Of a stretch of DNA of 8,467 nucleotides, positions 1-6,641 are shown in pieces. How positions within the stretch are numbered: the first letter of the stretch is position 1; every line of letters begins with the position of its first letter. Origin of the DNA: Clostridiales bacterium (GTDB lineage Bacteria > Bacillota > Clostridia > Oscillospirales > Oscillospiraceae); contig JAQXNP010000080.1 in assembly GCA_029098065.1 (NCBI GenBank), positions 1 to 8,467 on the forward strand, in the 5' to 3' direction. The notes beneath the pieces are model-generated. The model was not told the origin of the DNA and made no database searches. It was given only the letters and a program-made list of their open reading frames with translations. Made by a program: the position numbers and the translations under genes.

Positions 1-554
1 CGCTCCGGCTGGAACCCGACCTTATTTTTATGAATCTGGTGCTGGAGGGAATCAGCGGGCTGAGTCTGGCCGAGCAGTACCGGCGGCAGGGGGGAACGGC
101 AAAGATCCTTGGCGCTTCCGACTTTGCCGGCGGGGTCGTGATCCGGGCGGCTGCCCGGGCCGGGATAGATTACATGCTGGTGGAGCCCTTTGTGCTGGAG
201 GAGATCCCGACCCATATCCGGCTGCTGTGCGGCGGCGGACGGGTGTATGACGACCTGCTGGAGCGCATGGGGATGCAGCGCAAGCTCCAGGGGCGGAGCT
301 ATCTGGTTCGGATGGCCGAGCTGATGGAGCTGGAGCCCGGCGGGCGGATGAAAGGCGCCTATTATCAGGTGGCCGAGGAATTCGGCACCAGCTATGAAAA
401 CCTGGAGAAGAGCATCCGCTACGCCATCGCGGAGCTTCACCGCCAGCGCAGTCCCCTCTACCGGCAGGTGGTGGGAGAGCCGCTGGGAGAAAAGGCCCCT
501 TCCAACGGTACTTTTTTGGAGGCAATGATCCGAGCCGCCAAAATCCCCTTGTAA
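1..554 (+). CDS. Spo0A-like response regulator with degenerate receiver (5' partial)
   Basis: The reading frame is open from the window edge (codons begin at base 3) to TAA at 552-554, giving 183 visible residues; the true start lies upstream. The first ~75 residues are the C-terminal half of a receiver domain, followed by a Spo0A C-terminal DNA-binding domain. Compared from memory with B. subtilis Spo0A, the PDVLVLD segment aligns with PDLIFMN, so the phosphoacceptor Asp is Asn (codon 33-35). The switch Ser/Thr is kept as Ser (117-119), but the conserved Lys before Pro-Phe is Glu (183-185). In the effector domain the YLR..I, A..F.T and E..IR.AI patterns and the terminal P(T/S)N..F motif are recognisable. 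Spo0A controls entry into sporulation by phosphorylation-dependent DNA binding. This protein probably cannot be activated by phosphate in the usual way, so I read it as a Spo0A paralogue, not the master regulator itself. The family call is strong; the specific role is inferred. Confidence 0.85.
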   Translation, partial: LRLEPDLIFMNLVLEGISGLSLAEQYRRQGGTAKILGASDFAGGVVIRAAARAGIDYMLVEPFVLEEIPTHIRLLCGGGRVYDDLLERMGMQRKLQGRSYLVRMAELMELEPGGRMKGAYYQVAEEFGTSYENLEKSIRYAIAELHRQRSPLYRQVVGEPLGEKAPSNGTFLEAMIRAAKIPL

Positions 555-578
555 TCGGACAGGCCCGGCGCTTATCAT
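549..578 (+). promoter_or_regulatory. Possible sigma-A promoter for the Ca2+-ATPase gene
   Basis: TTGTAA (549-554, overlapping the stop codon of the Spo0A-like gene) and TATCAT (573-578) are separated by 18 bp. They match the sigma-A -35 and -10 consensus at 4/6 and 5/6 positions, and the ATPase start follows about 33 bp later. No hairpin terminator is seen after the Spo0A-like gene, so read-through from upstream is equally possible. Weak call. Confidence 0.3.
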
Positions 579-610
579 GGACTTACCTGAAGTGGAAAGG
601 AATGGAAGCC

Positions 611-3265
611 ATGAGCGTCTGGCACAGCAAAAGCAGGGAGGAGACCATTTCCGCTCTGGAGACAGACCGGCGGCGGGGGCTGTCGTCCCAGGAGGCGGCG
701 CGCCGGCTGGAGCGGTATGGCCCCAATGAGCTGAAGGGGCGGCCCCGGGAGAACATGGCCCTCCGGCTGTTCCGGCAGCTCAGGGACCCCATGATCCTGG
801 TGCTGCTGGCGGCGGCGGGGCTGTCCCTCCTGTCCAGCGGCGGGGAGGACTGGCTGGACGCCGTCATCATCCTGCTCATTGTGGCGGTGAACGCTGTAAT
901 CTCCATCTCCCAAGAGAACAGCGCCCAGAAAGCGCTGGAGGCCCTCCGGCGGATGTCCGCCCCCCTGGCCCGGGTGGTTCGGGACGGGCGGGAGCAGAGG
1001 CTGCCGGCCGCCCAGCTGGTGCCAGGCGACCTCATCCGGCTGGAGGCCGGGGATCTGGTCCCCGCCGACGCCCGTATTTTGGAGGCGGCCGGCTGCCGGG
1101 CCGACGAGAGCGCCATGACTGGGGAGTCAGTGCCCAGCGACAAGACGGCGGGAGAAGGGCTGCCGGCGGATACTCCGCTGGCTGACCGGCACAATATGGT
1201 CATCGGCTCCACCGCGCTCACCGCCGGGCACTGCACCGCCGTGGTCACTGACACCGGCATGTCCAGCGAGGTGGGGAAGGTGGCCGGCCTCCTGATGGGG
1301 CAGGAGGAGACGGAGACGCCCTTGCAGCACCGGATGGAGGAGATCTCCAAAATCCTGTCCTTCGTGTGCCTGTGCGTGTGCGCGGTCATGTTCGGGGTGG
1401 GGCTCATTCAGGGCAGGGGGATCCTGGAGATGTTCATGACCGCCGTCTCTCTGGCGGTGGCCGCCATTCCGGAGGGGCTGCCCGCCATTGTCACCATCGT
1501 GCTGGCTCTGGGGGTCCAGCGGATGGCCCGCCGGGGGGCTATTGTCAAAAAGCTGCCCGCGGTGGAGACGCTGGGCTGCGCCGGAGTCATCTGCTCGGAT
1601 AAGACGGGGACGCTGACCCAGAACAAAATGACGGTGACCCGGGTGTGGGCGGCCTCCGGAGGGGATCGGAAGCTGGCCCTCACCGTGGGGTGCCTGTGCT
1701 GCGATGCCCACTGGGATGAGGGCCGGGCGGTGGGAGAACCCACCGAGACGGCGATTGTGGAGGCCGCCCGGAAGGAGGGACTGGTCCAGGCGGAGCTGGA
1801 AAAAAGCTGGAGCCGCCGGGGCGAAGTGCCGTTTGACTCCGGGCGGAAGCTGATGTCCACGGTACACGCGAGGCCGGGAGGGGGCTTCCGGGTGTGCGTC
1901 AAGGGGGCGCCGGACATATTGCTGGAGCGGTGTGAGATTTCTCCCATCCAGAAAAGGAGAGCGCTGGAGGCCAATGACGGGATGGCGGAGGAAGCCCTGC
2001 GGGTGCTGGGGGTGGCCTACCGCGATCTGGACCGTCTGCCGGGGAAGCTGACGGCGGAAAACCTGGAACACGGTCTGACCTTTGCGGGGCTGATCGGCAT
2101 GATCGACCCGCCCCGGCCCGAGGTCAAGGCGGCAGTGGAGGAGTGCCGCCGGGCGGGCATCCGGCCGGTGATGATCACCGGAGATCACAAACTCACCGCC
2201 GTGGCCATCGCTCGGGAGCTGGGCATCTTCCGGAACGGGGACGCGGCGGTCACCGGGGCCGACCTGGATTTCATGCCCCAGGAGGCGCTGGAGGACAGCG
2301 TGGAGCAGTTCTCTGTCTACGCCCGGGTATCCCCTGAACACAAGACCCGGATCGTCAACGCCTGGCGGAAACGGGGGAAAGTGGTGGCCATGACCGGGGA
2401 CGGGGTCAACGACGCCCCGGCGCTGAAAGCCGCTCACATCGGCTGCGCCATGGGCCGGGCGGGGACCGATGTGGCCAAGGAGGCCGCCGATATGATCCTC
2501 ACCGATGACAATTTCGCCACCATTGTCTCCGCCGTGGCGGAGGGGAGGGGGATCTACGCCAACATTAAAAAGGCCATCCACTACCTGCTCTCCTGCAACA
2601 TCGGGGAGATCCTGACCATCTTTCTGGCCACGGTGCTGAACTTCCATCAGATGCCGCTGGCTCCGGTGCAGCTGCTGTGGCTCAATCTGGTCACCGATTC
2701 CCTTCCCGCCCTGGCTCTGGGGGTGGAACCGGTGGAGCGGGACGTCATGGAGCAGAAACCCAGGGACGCCCATGAGAGCCTGTTCACCCGGCGGTTCTCC
2801 CTGCGCCTGGCCTGGCAGGGGGTCATGGTGGGGCTGCTGACCCTGACGGCGTACTGGCTGGGGGAATACGTTCTCTCCGACCCCGGGGAGGCCAGCGCTG
2901 TGGCCAACACCATGGCCTTCGCCACGCTGACCCTGTGCCAGCTGTTCCATGCCTTCGACGCCCGGAGCGAGGAACAGTCCATTTTCCGCATCGGCGTCTT
3001 TTCCAACCCGGCGATGAACAGGGCCTTCCTGGCGGGGCTGGCCATGCAGCTGGCGGTGCTGTGCCTGCCGCCCCTCCAGGGGGTGTTCCAGACGGTGTCC
3101 ATGGAGCCGGCGCAGTGGGCGGTGGTGCTGGCCCTGGCGGCGGCACCGGTGGCCGTCTGTGAGATCGCCAAGGCCTGGGAAAGACGGGGCGCCCGGATGA
3201 AAAAAGAGCCTCAGCCGGAGCTGGCCGGGGCGCGGAGGCAGGAAGCGGCCTTTCCCGGGAAATAA
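611..3265 (+). CDS. Calcium-transporting P-type ATPase (SERCA/PMR1-like, P2A)
   Basis: A full-length 884-residue cation pump that exports Ca2+ across the cytoplasmic membrane using ATP. In order it shows an N-terminal cation-ATPase domain, M1-M2 (about residues 59-100), the actuator loop with TGES (Thr170), M4 with PEGLP (Glu288), the phosphorylation motif DKTGT (Asp330), the nucleotide-domain KGAPD (Lys431), the hinge TGDGVND (Thr595), and M5-M10. Ca2+ ligands typical of SERCA are present: Asn663 and Glu666 in M5, and Asn692, Thr695 and Asp696 in M6. The position matching the M8 Glu of SERCA site I is Gln777, so site II looks complete and site I altered. An in-frame ATG at 602 directly abuts the Shine-Dalgarno-like GGAAAGGA (594-601) with no spacing, whereas ATG 611 sits 9 bases downstream of it, so 611 is preferred. 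The C-terminal tail (last ~25 residues) is charged and probably cytoplasmic. Ion specificity is inferred from motifs; Mn2+ transport as in PMR1 cannot be excluded. Confidence 0.93.
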   Translation: MSVWHSKSREETISALETDRRRGLSSQEAARRLERYGPNELKGRPRENMALRLFRQLRDPMILVLLAAAGLSLLSSGGEDWLDAVIILLIVAVNAVISISQENSAQKALEALRRMSAPLARVVRDGREQRLPAAQLVPGDLIRLEAGDLVPADARILEAAGCRADESAMTGESVPSDKTAGEGLPADTPLADRHNMVIGSTALTAGHCTAVVTDTGMSSEVGKVAGLLMGQEETETPLQHRMEEISKILSFVCLCVCAVMFGVGLIQGRGILEMFMTAVSLAVAAIPEGLPAIVTIVLALGVQRMARRGAIVKKLPAVETLGCAGVICSDKTGTLTQNKMTVTRVWAASGGDRKLALTVGCLCCDAHWDEGRAVGEPTETAIVEAARKEGLVQAELEKSWSRRGEVPFDSGRKLMSTVHARPGGGFRVCVKGAPDILLERCEISPIQKRRALEANDGMAEEALRVLGVAYRDLDRLPGKLTAENLEHGLTFAGLIGMIDPPRPEVKAAVEECRRAGIRPVMITGDHKLTAVAIARELGIFRNGDAAVTGADLDFMPQEALEDSVEQFSVYARVSPEHKTRIVNAWRKRGKVVAMTGDGVNDAPALKAAHIGCAMGRAGTDVAKEAADMILTDDNFATIVSAVAEGRGIYANIKKAIHYLLSCNIGEILTIFLATVLNFHQMPLAPVQLLWLNLVTDSLPALALGVEPVERDVMEQKPRDAHESLFTRRFSLRLAWQGVMVGLLTLTAYWLGEYVLSDPGEASAVANTMAFATLTLCQLFHAFDARSEEQSIFRIGVFSNPAMNRAFLAGLAMQLAVLCLPPLQGVFQTVSMEPAQWAVVLALAAAPVAVCEIAKAWERRGARMKKEPQPELAGARRQEAAFPGK

Positions 3266-3270
3266 AAAGA

Positions 3271-3305
3271 CGGCGGAACGTCCTGCTGCGCAGGATGCTC
3301 CGCCG
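3271..3305. terminator. Bidirectional hairpin terminator between convergent genes
   Basis: An inverted repeat has arms at 3271-3285 and 3291-3305 and a 5-base loop (CTGCG). The 15-bp stem contains one G-U wobble and one A-C mismatch. On the minus strand it is followed by TCTTTTTATTT (complement of 3260-3270), a good intrinsic terminator for the F420-ligase-like gene, whose stop is ~18 bp upstream. On the plus strand it lies just after the ATPase stop and is followed only by the short T-run CGTTGTTTC, so termination there may be weaker. Confidence 0.8.
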
Positions 3306-3322
3306 CGTTGTTTCTGGGGGAA

Positions 3323-4024
3323 TTATTCCTTGATCTCCCGGATGAGGATAAAGGGGGTCAGCTCCCGGGACTGACCCGCCGGGTTGTCCCGGATCAGGGC
3401 CTTCAGCGTCTCGTCGGGCAGGGTGATGGAGGAGGCCTTGCCCAGAATCTCCACGTTCAGGTCGTTGGCGTCCACGATCATGGCCTGGACGCCGGTGGCC
3501 GCCTCGATCTCGTCGCAGACGCCGCTGGCGTTTTCCGGGATCCGGATGCCGAACTCTCCGTATTCCTTGAATTCATGGTCATAAAAGCCGTCCAGGCCGG
3601 AGACCTCCTGGCCCACCATCTCATAGAAAACCCCGTGTTTGCCGAAGAGCTTGCCGACACCGGCGCAGATGGCCGCCCACAGCACCTTCAGCGCGCCACA
3701 CTGATTAATGGCAAACTGCATCTTGTAGGGGCTGTCCACGCCTACCCCCGCATCGGTATGGGTGGCGAACCGGGAGAGGAACCTGGCCAGAAAGCCGACC
3801 TTCATGTCTTTTTTATACACCACCCGCTTCTGACACAGACCGATGATCTTTTCGCTGGAGGAGAGAAGATCCCCCGGCTGCCAGACGGGCTTGACATACC
3901 GCTCCACCAGATCGCAGTAGTTCTCGCCGATCTGGACAAAATGGGTATGGATGGCATGACGGGCGTATTTTTTGCCGTCTACCTCAATGACAACGTTTTT
4001 TCCCTCGTTGGCGTAAAACTCCAT
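3323..4024 (-). CDS. Coenzyme F420-0:L-glutamate ligase-like protein (PF01996 family)
   Basis: A 233-residue protein, close to the ~250 residues usual for CofE. It resembles the F420-0 gamma-glutamyl ligase fold family. A PGDLL segment (residues 50-54) is followed by SSSEKIIGLCQKRVV, matching the family's 'PGD-V-(V/A)-x-SK-(V/I)-x-(S/A)-x-x-(E/Q)-(G/K)-R' region. After it come FLARFLSR, a Gly- and Ala-rich helix with GKHGVFYE (128-135), and a C-terminal part with ATGVQAMIVDANDLN (176-190). CofE adds glutamates to F420-0 using GTP. Firmicutes of this type are not known to make F420, so the substrate here is unknown and the catalytic label should be read only as a family name. There is no signal peptide and no membrane segment. 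The start is supported by AAGGAG, 9 bases before ATG, and by a promoter further upstream. The gene is monocistronic, convergent to the Ca2+-ATPase and divergent from the germination operon. The overlapping plus-strand ORF is rejected. Confidence 0.65.
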   Translation of the reverse strand: MEFYANEGKNVVIEVDGKKYARHAIHTHFVQIGENYCDLVERYVKPVWQPGDLLSSSEKIIGLCQKRVVYKKDMKVGFLARFLSRFATHTDAGVGVDSPYKMQFAINQCGALKVLWAAICAGVGKLFGKHGVFYEMVGQEVSGLDGFYDHEFKEYGEFGIRIPENASGVCDEIEAATGVQAMIVDANDLNVEILGKASSITLPDETLKALIRDNPAGQSRELTPFILIREIKE

Positions 4025-4028
4025 GAGT

Positions 4029-4036
4029 GAACGCTC
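4029..4036 (-). promoter_or_regulatory. Ribosome binding site for the F420-ligase-like gene
   Basis: Read on the minus strand, the bases just upstream of ATG (4024-4022) contain AAAAAGGAGC followed by 9 bases to the start codon. This is a strong Shine-Dalgarno match and fixes the start of the gene. Confidence 0.7.
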
Positions 4037-4062
4037 CTTTTTCTTGCAGATACTTCTGCTTT

Positions 4063-4091
4063 ATTATAGCCGTGTTTGGAGGGGGGCGCAA
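4063..4091 (-). promoter_or_regulatory. Sigma-A promoter for the F420-ligase-like gene
   Basis: On the minus strand there is a perfect -10 TATAAT (complement of 4063-4068). A -35 TTGCGC (complement of 4086-4091, 3/6 matches, TTG intact) lies 17 bp upstream. Transcription would begin near 4056, giving a leader of about 30 bases including the RBS. Confidence 0.6.
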
Positions 4092-4130
4092 CCTCAAATT
4101 GCAGAAAAAAGGGGGCGATGGGCGGAAGCC

Positions 4131-4159
4131 GCATAAAACCGGCCCCCATGGGCACAATG
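4131..4159 (+). promoter_or_regulatory. Possible sigma-G-type promoter for the germination operon
   Basis: GCATA (4131-4135) and CACAATG (4153-4159) are 17 bp apart and lie 24 bp before the gerA-like start. Operons of the gerA family are transcribed in the forespore by sigma-G in Bacillus, with a -35 like GNATA and a -10 like CATNNTA. The -35 fits well, but the -10 matches only about 4 of 7 positions, so this is tentative. No convincing sigma-A promoter was found on this strand in the divergent region. Confidence 0.25.
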
Positions 4160-4182
4160 GAGGGAACGGAAGGAGGGGGATC

Positions 4183-5700
4183 ATGGGCTTTTTCGGACGA
4201 AAAAAGACCGCCGACCCGCCCCACCCCAGAAAAGAGCCCCGGCTGGAGGGACCTCTGACGGCGGAGTCCCTGGGACGGGTATTCGGCGGCTGCGTGGACT
4301 ACAACCGTCGGAGCGTCGCCGTGGGGGGAAACGAGTCCTTGAGGGCCGACCTGTTCTTTCTGGCGGGGATGGTGCGCATGGAGCGGGTGAGCGACTATGT
4401 GCTGCGGCCCCTGGCGCAGAATGCGTCCCTGGGGGAGCTGGGGGAGGCGGTGGCCTGGGAGAAGATGCGGACCGGCGCCCTCTATAATCTGTCGGTGGAG
4501 GAGATCACCACCCTGGACGAGGCCGCCGGGGCCCTGGTGGACGGGAACTGCCTGCTCCTGTTCCCCGGCCGGGAGCGGGCCCTCTCCTTTAATACGGGGA
4601 CGGAGGAGAAACGGGGAATCGGCGATCCGGAAAACGAGGTTTCGGTGAAGGGGAGCCGGGACTCCTTTGTGGAAAACCTGCGGACCAATACCTCACTGGT
4701 GCGGCGGCATCTGAAGGCGCCGGAGCTGCGGATCACCGAACAGGTGGTGGGACGGCAGTCCCTGACCCCGGTGGACATCCTGTGGGTGGAGGGCATCGCC
4801 GACCCGGAGACCGTGGCCGAACTGACCCGGCGGGTGGAGGATATCGATATTGACGCCCTGCTGGCTACCGGGAATGTGGAAGAGTATATCGTTGACGACC
4901 TGAATACGCCCTTTCCGCTGGCCCTTCATACAGAGCGGCCAGACCGCTTCTGCTACGGCCTGGCCGAGGGACGGGTGGGACTGCTGGCGGAGGGGCTGCC
5001 TCTGGGCTATCTGGTGCCGGGGGTCATCGGGGATTTTGTCCGGGCCCCCCAGGACCGGTCAGAGAACTGGATGATCGCCTCCGCCCTGGCGGTCATGCGG
5101 TGGCTGTGCCTGCTGACGACCCTGTTCCTGCCTGCTTTTTACGTGGCCATGGTCAATTTCCACCCGGAGATGATCCCTGTCCGGCTGGCCCTGTCCATCA
5201 TGGCGGCCCGACGGGACGTGCCCTTCTCCACCCTGTTTGAGACGCTGCTGCTGCTGATCGCCTTCGAGGTGCTTCAGGAGGCGGGACTGCGGCTGCCCCA
5301 GTCCATCGGGCAGACGGTGTCCATTCTGGGCGGGCTGGTGGTGGGTTCCGCCGCCGTGGAGGCCAAGCTCATCTCCCCGGCGGTGCTGGTGGTGGTGGCG
5401 GCGGCCGGTATCGCCGGCTACACCATGCCCAGCCAGGATCTGGCCGCCGCCCTGCGGCTGTGGCGGCTCCTGCTGACTGTGCTGGCCGGTATGGCGGGAC
5501 TTTTCGGGGTGCTGGCCGGAGGAGCCGCTCTGGTGGGACATCTGGCGGGGCTGGAGAGCTTCGGGGCGGCTTATCTGACCCCCTTCGCCGCCAACGCCGG
5601 GGAACAGACTGAGGGGAACACCGTGCTGCGGCAGCCCCTGCCGGACGACAAGCTGCGGCCCGCCCATCTGAACACGGAAAACCGGAGGAAGCAGCGGTGA
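4183..5700 (+). CDS. Spore germination receptor A subunit, GerA/GerKA family
   Basis: A 505-residue GerA-family membrane protein, the A subunit of a germinant receptor in the spore inner membrane. A soluble N-terminal half carries the hallmark region NEVSVKGSRDSFVENLRTNTSLVRR (151-175), then VEGIADPETV (202-211) and PFPLALHTERPDR (243-255). The family usually has Pro-Phe-Pro-Gln here; Gln is replaced by Leu. The C-terminal half has about five hydrophobic segments (roughly 268-286, 300-325, 350-365, 376-415, 428-455), including NFHPEMIP (325-332) and LPQSIGQTVSILGGLVVG (371-388). The frame is open further upstream, but ATG 4183 has AGGAGG (4171-4176) with 6-base spacing and gives the normal family length, so it is chosen. 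A stop/start overlap with the next gene shows translational coupling. The germinant recognised cannot be told from sequence. Confidence 0.92.
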   Translation: MGFFGRKKTADPPHPRKEPRLEGPLTAESLGRVFGGCVDYNRRSVAVGGNESLRADLFFLAGMVRMERVSDYVLRPLAQNASLGELGEAVAWEKMRTGALYNLSVEEITTLDEAAGALVDGNCLLLFPGRERALSFNTGTEEKRGIGDPENEVSVKGSRDSFVENLRTNTSLVRRHLKAPELRITEQVVGRQSLTPVDILWVEGIADPETVAELTRRVEDIDIDALLATGNVEEYIVDDLNTPFPLALHTERPDRFCYGLAEGRVGLLAEGLPLGYLVPGVIGDFVRAPQDRSENWMIASALAVMRWLCLLTTLFLPAFYVAMVNFHPEMIPVRLALSIMAARRDVPFSTLFETLLLLIAFEVLQEAGLRLPQSIGQTVSILGGLVVGSAAVEAKLISPAVLVVVAAAGIAGYTMPSQDLAAALRLWRLLLTVLAGMAGLFGVLAGGAALVGHLAGLESFGAAYLTPFAANAGEQTEGNTVLRQPLPDDKLRPAHLNTENRRKQR

Positions 5701-6641
5701 GGGGGCGGTTTTGGGCCGCCGCCCTGGCGCTCCTCCTGCTGGCCCGGGGGACAGGGGTGCTGCCCCGGGGACGGGAGATGGAGGAGCTGGCCCTCATTAA
5801 CGCCCTGGCGGCGGATCAAACCCGGCAGGGGATCGAGGTCACCGCTGTCACGGGGGTGCGGGCCTCTGAGAACGAGGAACCTCAGGTCCTTGCAGGCGCG
5901 GGGGAGAGCCTGGCCGCCGCCTGTGAGACGGTTCAGGGCGTGCAGGCCTCGCACGCCTATCTGGGCCAGACAGGACGGCTGCTGATCGGGGAGAAGCTGG
6001 CCCGGACGGGGCTCCGTGAGACGCTGAATTTTGTGCTGAATCACGGGGAACTGCGGCTGGATACGCTATTATATATTGTAAGGGGGGATGCCGGGGCGGG
6101 ACTGGCGGCCTCGGCGTCTCAGACGGCGGGAGAGACTCCCGGAGAGGACTGGCGGGGGCGGACGGCGGGACAGGTGCTGTCCCGGCTGGCGGAGGGAGAG
6201 GACGTTCTGGCCCCCGCTCTGGCCCCGGAGCGGGATGGAACGCTGACTCCCTGCGGCTGGGCGGTGCTGGGTCCTGACGGGCTGAGGGGCTATCTGGAAG
6301 GAGAGGCCGCCCGGGGCGCGGAGCTGCTGGCCGGACTGGGCGCGGGAACCGTGGTCACCCTGCCCGGAGGGGCCGCGGTGGAACTGACCGGCGTGACCTG
6401 CCTGGTTTGGGACGGAGTGCTCCGCTGCCGTCTGACGGGAAAGTCTGACCGCGGGACGGCGGAAGAGCTGGCGAGCTGGGGCGCCCGGCAGCTGCGGGCG
6501 GCGCTGGATGCCGGATATGACTGCTGGGGGCTGACCCGGCAGCAGAGGCTGCTTGCGCCCTGGCGGGCAGCGGAGGATTCCGTCCGGGTGCTGAATGTGG
6601 AAGTGACGGGAAAGGTGGAGACGCGGGATGGACGGACATAA
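5697..6641 (+). CDS. Spore germination protein, Ger(x)C family, without lipobox cysteine
   Basis: A 314-residue C subunit of the germinant receptor. It starts at GTG in a GTGA overlap with the stop of the A-subunit gene and overlaps the B-subunit gene by 14 bases. A hydrophobic N-terminus (about residues 5-16) is followed by GREMEELALINALAAD (25-40), the equivalent of the family's 'CW(D/N)RxE(I/L)xxLA' start. The C-terminal part keeps the pattern of a Tyr-Asp-x-x-Gly-(L/F) stretch, a Trp-containing segment and a final 'V-x-V-x-V-x-(G/K)' strand. Most Ger(x)C proteins are lipoproteins of about 370-400 residues with Cys just before Trp. Here no Cys occurs near the signal sequence, so lipid attachment seems lost, and the N-terminal helix would be a membrane anchor or a cleaved signal. 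The protein is also shorter than usual. The family call rests on the N- and C-terminal patterns and on context between A and B genes. Confidence 0.8.
   Translation: MRGRFWAAALALLLLARGTGVLPRGREMEELALINALAADQTRQGIEVTAVTGVRASENEEPQVLAGAGESLAAACETVQGVQASHAYLGQTGRLLIGEKLARTGLRETLNFVLNHGELRLDTLLYIVRGDAGAGLAASASQTAGETPGEDWRGRTAGQVLSRLAEGEDVLAPALAPERDGTLTPCGWAVLGPDGLRGYLEGEAARGAELLAGLGAGTVVTLPGGAAVELTGVTCLVWDGVLRCRLTGKSDRGTAEELASWGARQLRAALDAGYDCWGLTRQQRLLAPWRAAEDSVRVLNVEVTGKVETRDGRT

Noticed and set aside
602..610. ATG at 602 as start of the Ca2+-ATPase
   Set aside because: The Shine-Dalgarno sequence touches this codon with no spacing, while ATG 611 has a normal 9-base gap.
1127..2950. A 607-codon open frame on the minus strand, antisense to the Ca2+-ATPase
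   Set aside because: Its translation is rich in Gly, Pro, His and Gln without domain pattern, as expected for the shadow of a GC-rich gene; the plus strand encodes a complete P-type ATPase.
3308..4030. A 240-codon plus-strand open frame fully antisense to the F420-ligase-like gene
   Set aside because: No ribosome binding site or recognisable family pattern. The minus strand has a promoter, a strong RBS, a terminator and a family match.
4027..4182. 52-codon upstream extension of the gerA-like reading frame
   Set aside because: It runs through the divergent promoter region and lacks an RBS; ATG 4183 with AGGAGG and normal family length is far better.
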